The notes under the pieces: generated by a model
Told to the model about the DNA's origin: nothing
The model's input: only the letters and a program-made list of their open reading frames with translations
Databases searched by the model: none
Shown: positions 49,701-59,324 of the stretch, one piece after another
Numbering within the stretch: the stretch's first letter is position 1
Layout: each line of letters begins with the position of its first letter
Assembly (NCBI GenBank): GCA_028753945.1
Contig: JAPNXP010000014.1
Location: 124,001 to 188,000 of the forward strand
DNA from: Hexactinellida sp. DTS-2022
Taxonomy: Eukaryota; Porifera; Hexactinellida
Direction of reading: 5' to 3'
Length of the DNA stretch: 64,000 nt
Program-made: the position numbers and the translations under genes

Positions 49701-50982
49701 ACTTACTTACTTACCAACATACAATTATATTTTATTCCTTCCTTACTTACCAACATATAACTATATATTATACCTTACTTGCTTACTTACTTACAACTTA
49801 TATTATACCTTACTTGCTTACTTACTTACCAACCACTTACCAACATACAACTCCTCCAGAGTGACCAACACCTCTAGCACCACATCGGACCCCCTGGGTC
49901 TCTCCTGTGCCCCCCTCTGCCCCCCTCCGAACCCAAATCCGAACCCTCCGAAGAAACTGGAGAACACATCTCCGCCCCCGTGTCTCTGACCGCTCAAACC
50001 TGAGTACCGTACCAGTTAAACTATTGTATTAGTATAACCATGGATATTCCAGCCATGACAGTTTAACAGTCGACTCCACTTAATAGAGTCACCTCGGGAC
50101 CAGATTGTTTTGACCCGATTAAGCGGAGAAATCGATTAACCGAAAATATTGTAAGCCAAACTGTAATTCTGTCCTATAAATCCTGTGAAATTTTGACCCG
50201 ATTAACCGGTGGCTCTATTAAGCGGAGTTGACTGTACTACCAATGAGAATTCTATAACTTATTTGTATGACTTCCTCAACTTGTAGTTCCTATTGCATGA
50301 TGACGCATTCTTTAAATACAGTCAGGTTCTTATTATGAACATTCAAGGGACCAAATATTGTGTTCATAGTAGAGACTTTATAACAAGCGAACTCAACTTA
50401 ATACAAACCCTATGTAAGTTGTTAAATTGGGACCATAGGGCTTGTTCATAATAAAAAGATGTTCACAATAAGCAGACCTGACTGTAGTATTCTTTCAATC
50501 AACGTTAATACCTCATCATACATACTATAAATCGCTGAGAAACAAATGATAACATAATCATAAGAGCCTTTCAGACTTTATACGTCATGTTAGAAAGAAT
50601 GCCTCATCATACAATAGGAACTACAAGTTGATGAAGTCATACAAAGAAGTGTAGAAGTGTCATGGCTGGAATATCCATGGTTATAACACCACAAGATAGT
50701 TTCACTCTCAAACATACCTTCCTCCCCCCTCTCGTCATAAACGCGCCTCTTTTCTACGTCACTTAGCACCTCATAAGCGGCGCCTATGTCATGGAACTTC
50801 TGTTCAGCTCCAGGCTCGTTATTCCTGTCCGGGTGGTATAACATGGCTAGCTTTCTATAGGCCTTCTTTACGTGGTGAGTAGTGGCGCTACGGGACACAC
50901 CTAGGATCTTGTAGAAGTCCCTGCCACTTTCTGCCATTAGGGCCAGCAGCAAAAGCGACACAATCACACATAACACCTTCAT
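46743..50982 (-). CDS. DNAJB11: ER-lumen Hsp40 co-chaperone DNAJB11 (ERdj3), complete
   Basis: This is a J-domain partner of BiP in the ER lumen that binds unfolded clients. Exons: 50718-50982, 49841-49999, 48195-48428, 47206-47436 and 46743-46903 (stop at 46743-46745). The joined frame gives 349 residues (human 358). Residues 1-17 are a hydrophobic signal peptide ([17 protein letters not shown]). The J domain follows with HPD at 50-52, then a Gly/Phe-rich stretch ([12 protein letters not shown]). The substrate-binding part has the Cys pairs CRC...CESC typical of ERdj3, and the tail ends SAYNGL, like human YNGLQGY. The exon 4 acceptor and first 50 or so bases are tandemly repeated upstream (47437-47860), so correct protein needs the acceptor at 47437-47438. 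Intron 1 holds a large foldback. LONP1 begins 298 bases downstream on the same strand. Confidence 0.95.
47020..47157. mobile_element. Family-A MITE fragment in DNAJB11 intron 4
   Basis: Left-truncated element beginning CGGATAATACGAACAAACAG and ending CTAACGAGGTTCTACTATA. Confidence 0.7.
47385..47860. repeat. Tandem partial duplication of DNAJB11 exon 4 acceptor region
   Basis: Six copies with a period of 76-86 bases each contain, on the gene strand, the CTCTAG (or CTGTAG) acceptor followed by the first roughly 50 coding bases of exon 4 ([18 protein letters not shown]). Only the last copy (47387-47436) continues into the rest of the exon. Unit length changes partly with the number of AAGTGGCAC blocks. 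Confidence 0.9.
47930..48194. repeat. Degenerate GGAACTATAAC repeat, DNAJB11 intron 3
   Basis: Irregular short tandem copies of AACTGGAACTATGACTAG run up to the exon 3 donor. Confidence 0.7.
48467..48536. mobile_element. Family-E palindromic MITE, DNAJB11 intron 2
   Basis: A 70-bp element from CAGTGGATGCCGGTTATAAG to TATATCCGACATCTACTG with TA at both ends. It is almost wholly inverted repeat. Longer relatives are nested at 53842-54132. Confidence 0.75.
48540..48940. mobile_element. Foldback element with ~170-bp arms, DNAJB11 intron 2
   Basis: Starts TATCCAGGAGCGGGCCATAC and ends as its reverse complement (GCGCGCTCCTGGATA). Internal landmarks recur in mirror order: GCCTCTAGA, AAACGCAAACATATCCC, AGGAGCGCGAAAAC, AGGCGTAC and GGAGGTTTAATTCTAGTCC. 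It encodes nothing visible. It shares the GGAGCGCG and GGCGTATG words with 54164-54527 and 62138-62347. Confidence 0.8.
49290..49838. repeat. ACTTACCAACATACAACTATA repeat tract, DNAJB11 intron 2
   Basis: Irregular repeats of roughly 30-60 bases built from ACTTACTTACCAACATACAA and CTATATATTGTACCTT. They are interrupted by a family-D MITE (49426-49608) and run up to the exon 2 donor, whose own sequence (CTTACCAACATACAA) matches the unit. Confidence 0.75.
49426..49608. mobile_element. Family-D MITE, DNAJB11 intron 2
   Basis: 183 bp from CAGTCAACTCCCGTTATAAC to GTTATAACGGGAGTGGACTG, flanked by TA, with internal TTATAAC blocks. Confidence 0.85.
50025..50692. mobile_element. Foldback element with two nested MITEs, DNAJB11 intron 1
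   Basis: The left arm (50028-50066 plus 50235-50318) and the right arm (about 50580-50690) are inverted copies (ATAACCATGGATATTCCAGC and AACTTGTAGTTCCTATTG in mirror order). The left arm is split by a family-B MITE (50067-50234, CAGTCGACTCC... to ...GCGGAGTTGACTG), and a family-C MITE (50319-50484, CAGTCAGGTTCTT... to ...AGCAGACCTGACTG) sits beside the loop. The older element was thus hit twice. Confidence 0.75.
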
Positions 50983-51103
50983 TCTAATTCCTATTTCTTA
51001 ACATAGCATTGATAACTACCCATTTTCTGCTATGACATTGTATACAGTCAAATTACAATTAATGTTAAATAATAATAGCAGGAATTTAGTTCCAGATTCA
51101 ATA

Positions 51104-51286
51104 CAGTAGAACCTCGTTAGTAGGAACACGGTTAATACGAATTTCCGGATAATACGAACAAACAGTTCCACAAAATCAGGTTCCTACAATGGCTATTCAA
51201 TGGGTATTACTCCGGTTAATACGAACTCCGGTTAATACGAACATATTTTACCGTCCGTTGGTGTTCGTATTAACGAGGTTCTACTG
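51104..51286. mobile_element. Family-A MITE upstream of DNAJB11
   Basis: A 183-bp element with the same length and ends as 46487-46669, between TA pairs (51102-51103, 51287-51288). It lies about 120 bases before the DNAJB11 ATG. Confidence 0.85.
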
Positions 51287-51447
51287 TATTTGAATGTAAC
51301 TTGGAATGTATACAAGTTAGAGAGTCAAACTTTGTAATAAATGATAGATAACATAAATAAGAGTAATCTCAAATTAAATTATAGTGGAACACTGATCTTA
51401 ATCGTAACAACGGGAGGGGTAGATAGGAATTTAATTAAAACGCCACA

Positions 51448-51501
51448 TTATGCCATAAGGACTAGCAACAAAAGCGACACAATTCTAGGCAATACTTTCA
51501 T
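51448..51501 (-). pseudogene. Decayed duplicate of the DNAJB11 signal-peptide start
   Basis: The minus strand reads MKVLPRIVSLLLLVLMA and then a stop, closely matching the DNAJB11 start [17 protein letters not shown]. The similarity extends a little 5' of the ATG (GGAATTAGGATGAAAGT). The rest of exon 1 is absent. It is a small local duplication 0.5 kb upstream of the gene. Confidence 0.75.
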
Positions 51502-51730
51502 CCTAATTCCAAGCTGCTAATCGTAGCAACGGGAGAGGTAGATTGGAATTAAATAGTAACACTAATACTCTTCGTAGGAACATTCCAATAAATTCATACC
51601 TACGCTAAATAATAGGAATATATGGAATAAGTGTGAAACATAAACAATTGAATTAGTTTCAAAATGATAAGCTAGGATACAGCCTTTTGGTATGTCGACA
51701 AAATTGTAATTGAATTAATCTATATTTATA

Positions 51731-51902
51731 CATTGAACTCCCGTTATAACCAAGTCGGATATAACGAATAACCGTTTATAACGAAATGGTAATTTCCCCC
51801 AGAGCACTAAATGCATTAATTATTAACCGCTTATAACGAATATCCGGATATAACGAAGGGATTTACAGGTCCCAAGCACTTCGTTATAACGAGAGTTGAC
51901 TG
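51731..51902. mobile_element. Family-D MITE between DNAJB11 and claudin-like gene
   Basis: From CATTGAACTCCCGTTATAAC to GTTATAACGAGAGTTGACTG, with TA at the right end and internal TTATAACGAA blocks. Confidence 0.8.
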
Positions 51903-51943
51903 TACTTTACAAATAAACAAATCAAACAACAAATGAACAGGTA

Positions 51944-54900
51944 CTAATCAGTGTCTTCGTCAGAATAAGTGTCGTTAACACCTCTGAGGTGTGACAATTG
52001 TGTCGGCCGGATGAACGGCTCTCTGGCTTGTTCCCCTGACCACTGGGTGGCTCTATACCTACAAATGTGGCACTTAAATAGTTAGTTACTATTGGTACCA
52101 AGGTATATACACATAAGGATTGGAATAGGAACTATAAATGTATTTCCAGGATAATGTAAAATACAATTGAAACCGGTTTTTTACTGTGCCGACTATACTA
52201 TAGTATAGTGGCCCAGTTCTAATCTTACTGGGTTATTCAAACCAATTCTTTGCATGGAAATAAAGTAAGAAAAATCCGATAGTTAGAAGAATAAACCGAT
52301 TGACAATAAAACAAAATTGGAATTTCTTACACATTTGGAATAAATAGTTAGTTAGAAAAACCGGTTTCGACTGTAAATTCCCATAAATGATTGAATTTGG
52401 AACTATAAATATATTCCCAAATAATTAAAAAATATTCCTGTATAAATTATGTTCCTTAGGGAGACACATATGTCAAAGCACATTCCTCAATGCATACCCT
52501 AGTTACCGACTTACTTGTAGCTATAAATAGAAACAGCTCCGAAGTATATGGCGCCTGAAAACGCTATTAATAGCGCCACCCAAGCTATGTAGAAGGACCA
52601 GCCCGCCAAAACGTGTCCAGTTAGTTCCATATTGCTGAGGATATTAGAATAGACAGCTAGGCCAATCAGAAGCAGCACAGCTGGAGATACAGACATGTTG
52701 TTGTTGTTGTTTTATGAACATAGTACTGTTGTTGTTTACAGTCCAGATCTCAAAAATTATAAAACTTGTACATACGGGCATTTTATGCGACTTCAAACTA
52801 AAATATAAAAAATTCTCGAAAAAAAGTGAAAATAACACAAAATTCCAGGAAATTTTTTAGACACCCTATTTCACGTTTTTTCCCTGTTTGTGTTATAAAA
52901 AGATGATTTGTCATATTTGGGAGAGTTGCGTAATGTTCCCCTGTCCCCTGTCCCCTATATACAGAGGGTACTTACTACTTACCTTCTACCCCTAAGGAGC
53001 AGCTAGAGATTAGCAGCAATGGCCACTTGTGTGAGAATGTGCTAATAATGCCAACCACCGAGCCACAAATGGCAGCGGCCAGCGCGAGACTCAATAGCAC
53101 TTGTGTCGCCCTAAGGTGGCCTAGAGAGAGGTGTCATAAAGTGGCAGATAGTTCCAATTCAGGGGTTATATAGGCACTTTAGGTGTTAGCCAGGCATCGG
53201 TATAATACCAAATGGTATTATACAGTCAACTCCCGTTATAACGAAGTGCTCGGGACCGTAGTTCATTTGGTTATAAGCGGAGTTCGTTATAAGCGGAGTA
53301 AAATGAATAGTTTAGAGGCTATATGGCATTGTAATAAATGAATGACTTCGTTATAAGCGGAATTTCGATATATCCATTTCGTTGTAACGAAGTTTTAATA
53401 ATGTAATAAGATAGAAGGATTTCGGGACCATTGAACGAAATAGTTATACCGACTTGGTTATAACGGAAGTTGACTGTAGCTAAATATATCCGAGTGGCAT
53501 TATAGTTCCAATTCATGTTGAGTGGGAAAGCAGTGTTAATTAAATATGAATAATAACGAACCATGAGATTAATTTATAACCAAATCAAAATCCTGATAAT
53601 AATTACACATATATTAATGGACCACAAGCAAATTTAAAATATCGAGAAATTACTAAATCGATTTGTGATTTGTTGACTGCGAATGGATAAGTGGACACAA
53701 GTGGCACTGCTGGCAGCTGGTGGCATTAATCTAGCGTTGCTAAGCTACTTAGTGTGGAATGCTACGAATGCAAATAGGAAGGCGAATCAGGAATTGCAAC
53801 ATCAACTCAAAGAAATAAAAGTATCTGTAAGTTTAGTTGTACAGTAGATGTCGGATATAAGCACACCGGTTATAAGAACGTATCGGATATAAGCACACTA
53901 TGTTGGAAAACAGTTGCCATATACAGTGGATGCCGGTTGTAAGCACATCGTCGGGAACTGCACTTAATGTTCTTATTACCAACATAATTATATAGGGTAT
54001 ATGGCAACCGTTTTCCAACATAGTGTTCTTATAACCGGTGTGCTTATATCCGACATCTACTGTATAATTTATGCCGGTTATAAGCACATTAAGTGCAGTT
54101 CCCGACGAAGTGCTTATAACCGGCATCCACTGTATTGGTAGTGGTATTTCTGACACCTATAATCAGTGTATTATATACAGCCATTTATCAATACGCTCCT
54201 AATCCTGGTATGATCCAATTTCCATACGCCTAAATCACACATTAATGTTACGGTATAGGAGAAGGAATAATCCAGGAGCGCGAGACGCTCCTTTTGGAGT
54301 ATGATTTATAGTAAATTTGAATTTAGGAGCGCGAAAATTAGGAATCTTCTCCTATACCGTAACATTAATTTGTGATTTAGGCGTATGGAATTGGATCAGA
54401 CAAGGATTAGGAGCGTATTTATAAATGGCTGTATAATACACTGGTATAGGAGAAGATTCCAAATTTTCGCGTCCAAAATTCAAATTTTATAAAAATCATA
54501 CTCCAAGCGCTCCTGGATTATTCCTTGGGTGGACCATTTGTTAGAAGTTGAAAAGTGGCATATGCCACTTGGGTAATTACCCTCTTAAGTGGCATAGTCA
54601 CCTGTTCGCTAGGTAGACGCCATCAACAGAGACGTGGACCGTATCAAACAGGAACTAACTCCGGAACCAGTTGTCCGCAGGGCCAGGCGACAGCGACACC
54701 AAGTGGCAGCCGAAGTGGATTCGGAGTTCCAATCTACTCACGACACCAGGAATGGGGAGAGCGATAACTTCTTTGATTTTTCAGAAGAAGAACCGAATAG
54801 CAAACCCAACCACAAAAGGCAGGACACTAAACATTGTGCCACACCCACACATTTCCTGTTATATAGGACACTAAACCACTTATAGCGACACCTAGAAACA

Positions 54901-57228
54901 CCTTATATTCGAACAAAGTAGAATACGGCACTTATAATAGGTCCCCACATGACTTCTCATATTATAATCAACCTGTGTATAGCGGCAATTATAATCAGTC
55001 TCTTGGGTGCAGTTATAAACAGGTTCCACTTTATTGTACCAAAATGTCATTTGTAGACAGCCTTTCGTTTGGGCAATTTTCTGCGCGCCTATATTTAGTT
55101 AAGTTCGCTCACACGCGCCTAAATCACACAATTCGTATTACTTCTATGGAGTATCGATCGAAATTCGCGAGCCTAGATAATTCCTTTCAAATTTACGCGA
55201 CACGGTGAAACCGAAAGGTCATTATAGGTGTCTAAACTGACCTTTAATAAATGCTATTTATAGCCTGGAGACCATTATCTCTGAGACAGATTTGAGAGAC
55301 GTGGCCTGTCAAATGGAAAGTGGCGCCTGTGAGGAGGTGTTAAAGGCGCTGCTGGAATTGTGTCCGCAGCCACTTGACACCTCTTCCCTTCCCTCCGCAG
55401 AGGTTGGCTGGCGAGTGGCACGCTGCTATATCCACAGTGTCGGACACATGAAGCAAAGTGGCATAAATTCCGGACATATTTCTGACACCATTCGAATGGG
55501 AATAACTTACGCAGAGGCGGCGATCCGATTGGACAACGACAGCTGGCTTTCTCACAAGTGGTACGCCATTTGTTGTGGCACTCTCAGCCAATCAGAATCG
55601 TCACAAGAAAAGGTAACAGTCGACTCAGCTTAATAGAGCCACCTCGGGACCAGGTCACTTTGACCCAATTAAGCGGAGAAACCGATTAACCGAAAATATT
55701 GTAAGCCAAACTGTAATTCCGTCCTATAAATCCTGTGAAATTTTGACCCAATTAAGCGGTGAAATATATTAACCGGTGGCTCTATTAAGCGGAGTCGACT
55801 GTATGTGTAAACGTTATACAGTCGACTCCGCTTAATAGAGCCACCGGTTAATAGATTTATCCGCTTAATTGGGTCAAAATTTCACAGGATTTATAGGACG
55901 GAATTACAGTTTGGCTTACAATATTTTCGGTTAATCGGTTTCTCCGCTTAATCGGATCAAAATAACCTGGTCCCGAGGTGACTCTATTAAGCTGAGTCGA
56001 CTGTACATTCCAATATACCATATACGTTGCCACGGTGCTTAATCTCCCCGCTGGAATGTGTGTAGGCCCGTCTAGGCGCTGAGTACAAACAGCACCTCCA
56101 GACGGCTATGCATCTGGCGCCTAATGAGCCCGCGCTGTGCCACCTGATGGGGAACTGGTACTGGGAGCTGTGCGAACTATCCTGGGTAATGCGGAAGGCA
56201 GCCAGCACTCTGTATGGGGACACATTCTCAGGTAAGCGAGACTATTGTAGTATAGTTAGTTGTTAGTTGTTGTTAGTTCGTTCGTTCGTTGGTTGGTTGG
56301 TTGTTCGTTAGTTTGTTGGTTAGTTAGCTTGCTCGTTTGTTTGTTTGTTGTTGTTGGTTAGTTTGTTTGTTTGTTTGTTGGTTAGTTGTTGTTGTTTGTT
56401 TATTAGTTCGTTAGTTGGTTGGTTGTTTGTTTATTAGTTCGTTTGTTTGTTGTTGTTGTTTATTATTAGTTTGTTTGTTTTTTAGGGTTTTTTTCTATTT
56501 GTTAGTTGTTTTGTTTACTAGTGTGTTTACTAGTGTGCTTACTAGTTTGTTTACTAGTGTGTTTACTTATTTACTAGTGTGTCTACTAGTGTATTTACTT
56601 GTGTGTTTACTAGGTACGCTTGAGCAGGCTGAAGAGATGTTTTTGCGCGCCGAGAATCTGGCGCCCGGATTCTGGATTCGGAACCGAGTTTTCCTCGCGA
56701 AATGTTGCCTCAAAAGAGGCGACAAGAGTGGCGCGGCGGAATGGACCAATAAGGCGCTTAGAATGGAAGTGGCAGCGACACCAGACGACACACGCGGCAG
56801 AGAAGACGCCAAGAGGCTGGCGGAAGAACACGGCTGGAACTGAATTCAATATGGAACTAACTTCTAATATGGAACTAACTTTAATATGGAACTAACACAT
56901 ACTCGAGAGAACAGCAGATGTAACGAATTCTATTGGCTGCTGTCCTGTTATCAAATTATTATCAATTTGTTACTGTTTTGTAAATATTAACAAACAACTC
57001 ACCGTCTAATCCACTGTACTCTAAATCTATGCCGACACATTTTGAAGGGTTTCCGACACATTTCTGCCACAAACCGGCATGCAGGCCTTTTGATACATCC
57101 ACATACCAGAAAGCAGTCCCGTAACTAACGATCGTAATAGAACCACTCAGGAATGAAAATAATATTTCGCTGATCCGAGTGAATCTAATAATTGCATCAC
57201 GGAATTTGGGCGGGATTTGTCTAGTCAT
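51944..57228 (-). CDS. Claudin/PMP22-like four-span membrane protein, complete
   Basis: Exons: 57003-57228, 52983-53120, 52515-52680 and 51944-52058 (stop at 51944-51946). Phases agree and give 214 residues. The first extracellular loop carries the W-GLW-C-C signature of the claudin/PMP22/EMP family (FWYV...GLHAGLWQKCVGNPSKCVG, residues about 40-66). Hydrophobic segments at about 18-38, 80-100, 108-132 and 150-172 give four spans. The cytosolic tail is hydrophilic and acidic, ending NDTYSDEDTD, without a clear PDZ ligand. Claudins seal or pattern cell contacts, but the wider family also includes channel subunits, so the role is not settled. Intron 1 (3.9 kb) holds the RMDN gene on the other strand. 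CTATTTATAG lies three bases before the ATG and may be the acceptor of a 5' UTR intron. Confidence 0.8.
52164..52373. mobile_element. Family-H MITE in claudin-like intron 3
   Basis: From CAATTGAAACCGGTTTTTTA to AAAAACCGGTTTCGACTG followed by TA. It includes an inner palindrome ACTATACTATAGTATAGT that also occurs at about 6808 and 42250 in LONP1 intron 8. Confidence 0.65.
53223..53476. mobile_element. Family-D MITE in claudin-like intron 1
   Basis: 254 bp from CAGTCAACTCCCGTTATAAC to GTTATAACGGAAGTTGACTG between TA pairs. It is longer than other members because of extra TTATAAGCGGA blocks. Confidence 0.8.
53683..56843 (+). CDS. Regulator of microtubule dynamics (RMDN) family TPR protein
   Basis: Exons: 53683-53826, 54613-54818, 55264-55612, 56066-56231 and 56614-56843 (stop TGA), giving 364 residues. 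The N-terminus has one membrane anchor (about residues 7-25, VALLAAGGINLALLSYLVW) and a short charged helix. A basic linker and an acidic NFFDFSE motif (residues 100-106) resemble an FFAT ligand for ER VAP proteins. A TPR-like domain follows with the family hallmark SHKWYAI and then HLMGNWYWEL. Animal RMDN3/PTPIP51 is anchored in the mitochondrial outer membrane and tethers it to the ER, and the layout here is closest to that. The exon 2 donor must be phase 2, and only AAAAG-GCAGGA (a GC donor) fits, so that boundary is tentative. The gene lies wholly in intron 1 of the claudin-like gene on the opposite strand. Confidence 0.85.
53842..54132. mobile_element. Nested family-E palindromic MITEs, RMDN intron 1
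   Basis: Begins CAGTAGATGTCGGATATAAG only 15 bases after exon 1. It contains a second element (CAGTGGATGCCGGTTGTAAG...), mirror copies of GGCAACCGTTTTCCAACATA, and ends GCCGGCATCCACTG-like (TAACCGGCATCCACTG) before TA. It is a palindrome inside a palindrome. Confidence 0.75.
54164..54527. mobile_element. Composite foldback repeat, RMDN intron 1
   Basis: Mirror-image blocks include ACAGCCATTTATCAATACGC with TATTTATAAATGGCTGTATA, TTACGGTATAGGAGAAG with CTTCTCCTATACCGTAA, and GGAGCGCGAGACGCTCC. A related copy is at 62138-62347. Confidence 0.75.
54819..55263 (+). other. RMDN intron 2 (non-coding as read here)
   Basis: If the GC donor at 54818 is right, this 445-base stretch is an intron. It has scattered short open frames but no sequence I recognise, and it ends in the acceptor CTATTTATAG. 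An extra small exon here cannot be excluded. Confidence 0.5.
55617..56003. mobile_element. Inverted pair of family-B MITEs, RMDN intron 3
   Basis: Two 185-bp elements, 55617-55801 and 55819-56003, are near-perfect reverse complements separated by 17 bases. They share the odd CGACTCAGCTTAAT end. The first begins 5 bases after exon 3, next to the splice donor. Confidence 0.9.
56232..56613. repeat. GTTAGTTG/GTTTGTTT simple-sequence intron, RMDN intron 4
   Basis: The intron is made of GTTN tetranucleotide runs, then TTTACTAGTGTG repeats leading into the TTTACTAG acceptor. Reading across it yields a spurious hydrophobic frame. Confidence 0.9.
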
Positions 57229-58506
57229 TTGCTATAAATAGAACATTCTTAATTTGAAAATATTTAAACTCCCACGGCATTGTAGGAAGCTGGTTGGCCA
57301 ATCGTAATTGAAACTTGTCCAAGTAATTGCCGCCAAATTAATCTACCAATCAAAAATTAGGATTGCAAATCTGCCCAAGTAATCGGCGCCTAAATACTCA
57401 ATTAAATTATCCAATCAGAAGGCAGGGTTGATTAATACATTCGGGATAGCTCTTTTGAAAAACAATTTCATGTGGCACAAGTGTCTCGAAAAACAATTAA
57501 ACCGAATGGTTATGTGTGCCACTAATTTATCATGTAACATTTTAATTACTAACTGAGGTGAGTATTACATAATGTAAGTAATTAATAGAATTTAACTTGA
57601 ACTGGTCAACAAAATTCAAAATCTACTTTCAAATAAAATTGGGCAAATCCTCTTATTTGGGGCTAAGCAATTTTTTTGCAAAGTTATTTGCAATTGAGAG
57701 CACAATTTTCTCACAAATTTGTAATTATTTAAACCAATTAAACTCGCAGTTGTGGCTATTTATAAAATGCCCACAAAACACGTTTTGATTAGTTAACGGA
57801 TCACACAAGGAACGAGTCACAAACTCACAATATAAACCAATGAGACTAAACAAAAACACAAAACATATTTTCAAATACCTATTTGACATAATGGTTGCTA
57901 GCTAGAATATAAATTAATTGGTCAGATATTAATCTACATCACATAAATGTATTTAGTTCCAATTCCACAAATAAAATTATAACAGAAAATTGTCAGAAAT
58001 ACAGATTTAGAACGGGATTTTATTGGCTCGCCATATAAGAATATGTTTCCTAAGTATAAACAATTTATTCAATAAGTGGCAAAAGATTAACTAAGTGGTT
58101 TGCCTGACAAGATTGGAATCTAAAACCATGTGGCACCATGTGGCACAGAATCATGCCGACACATTAGTGGAATGGGAGTTAATCTAGATACTCCAAGTAA
58201 GATAATCTTAATCTGATAATTGGAATTTCTCCCACTTTTAATTTCAGACATTCAATTAACTAAAGTGTGTTTAAAGGAGCAAATTAAAATTAAAATTTTG
58301 ACTCTTGAATCTTTACAAAATTTGGCATAATGGATTTAAGATTGTGTTAAGCTATAAAACTAATTTCCATACAGCTAGTAAGTATTAATATTACGAATTT
58401 AATATTGTTAATACACAACCGTTAAGATATTATTATTTGCAACTTGCAATTAGCCAGGCGCGTAATTTTAACGAAAACTATTCTAAGAGCGCGAAAATTG
58501 AGATAT

Positions 58507-58704
58507 GCGTAGAACCTCGTTAGTACGAACACCAACGGACGGTAAAAATTTGTTCGCTTTATCCGGAGTTCGTATTAACCGGAGTAATACCCATTGAATA
58601 GCCATTGTAGGGACCTGATTTTGTGGAACTGTTTGTTCGTCTTATCCGGAAATTCGTATAAACCGTGTTCCTACTAACTTAACTTAATTAACGAGGTTAC
58701 ACTG
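58507..58704. mobile_element. Family-A MITE, intergenic
   Basis: From GCGTAGAACCTCGTTAGTAC to TTAACGAGGTTACACTG before TA, in opposite orientation to 46487-46669. It carries a short insertion near the right end. Confidence 0.8.
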
Positions 58705-59024
58705 TATATATATTCTGTATGTCACAAGTTTACATAAGTGGAACTATACTTACTATACAGAGAATAACACCTGCTATAATATACTACATTAATGCAATTT
58801 GAGTAATTTAGGCGTATGAATGAGCTCAAACTTAATCTAGGCGCTAAGAAAAATATCGTTATGTTTTATGACCGCTACAAATGTTATGCATTATGTACTC
58901 TCGACCAATTAAATCACAGTCTCAGTTAGGCATTCTATAATGCACACTTGAAATCATTATACTAATTGAATGCTAGCTGCTAATTAATTCTGGGACAACC
59001 CTCGAATTTAATTGGCTTAAGTTT

Positions 59025-59165
59025 TGTCACCTTTTGGGAGGGAAGATGTGAATATTTTTCTTAAATATTAGAACTTGTTTCTAGATACAGTATTCCCTAC
59101 CCCCCTGCCAAATTTCAAGTTTGTATCTCTTACCAGTTCCTCAATTAATTTTGAACAAACAAATT
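59025..59165. repeat. Diverged copy of the LONP1 satellite-flank repeat
   Basis: TTTTGTCACCTTTTGGGAGG through TTTCTAGATACAGTATTCCC and CCAGTTCCTCAATTAATTTT parallels 5590-5735 and its two copies, but there is no 88-bp satellite beside it. Confidence 0.75.
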
Positions 59166-59324
59166 TTTACATATAACTTGGTATAAGATATTCAGATTGT
59201 GTAATCTATTAATTGTTAATGTTATACCGATAATTATTATCCCAAACTAATCTTATGAAATTAAATACTCTATTTTATAATGCGATATTGTTTATAGCCA
59301 TATACCAGTTATAAGAATATTATA

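Noticed and set aside
56415..56640. Hydrophobic (Leu/Phe/Val-rich) extension of the last RMDN exon
   Set aside because: It comes from reading through the GTTT repeat intron; the TTTACTAG acceptor at 56613 gives the conserved frame instead.
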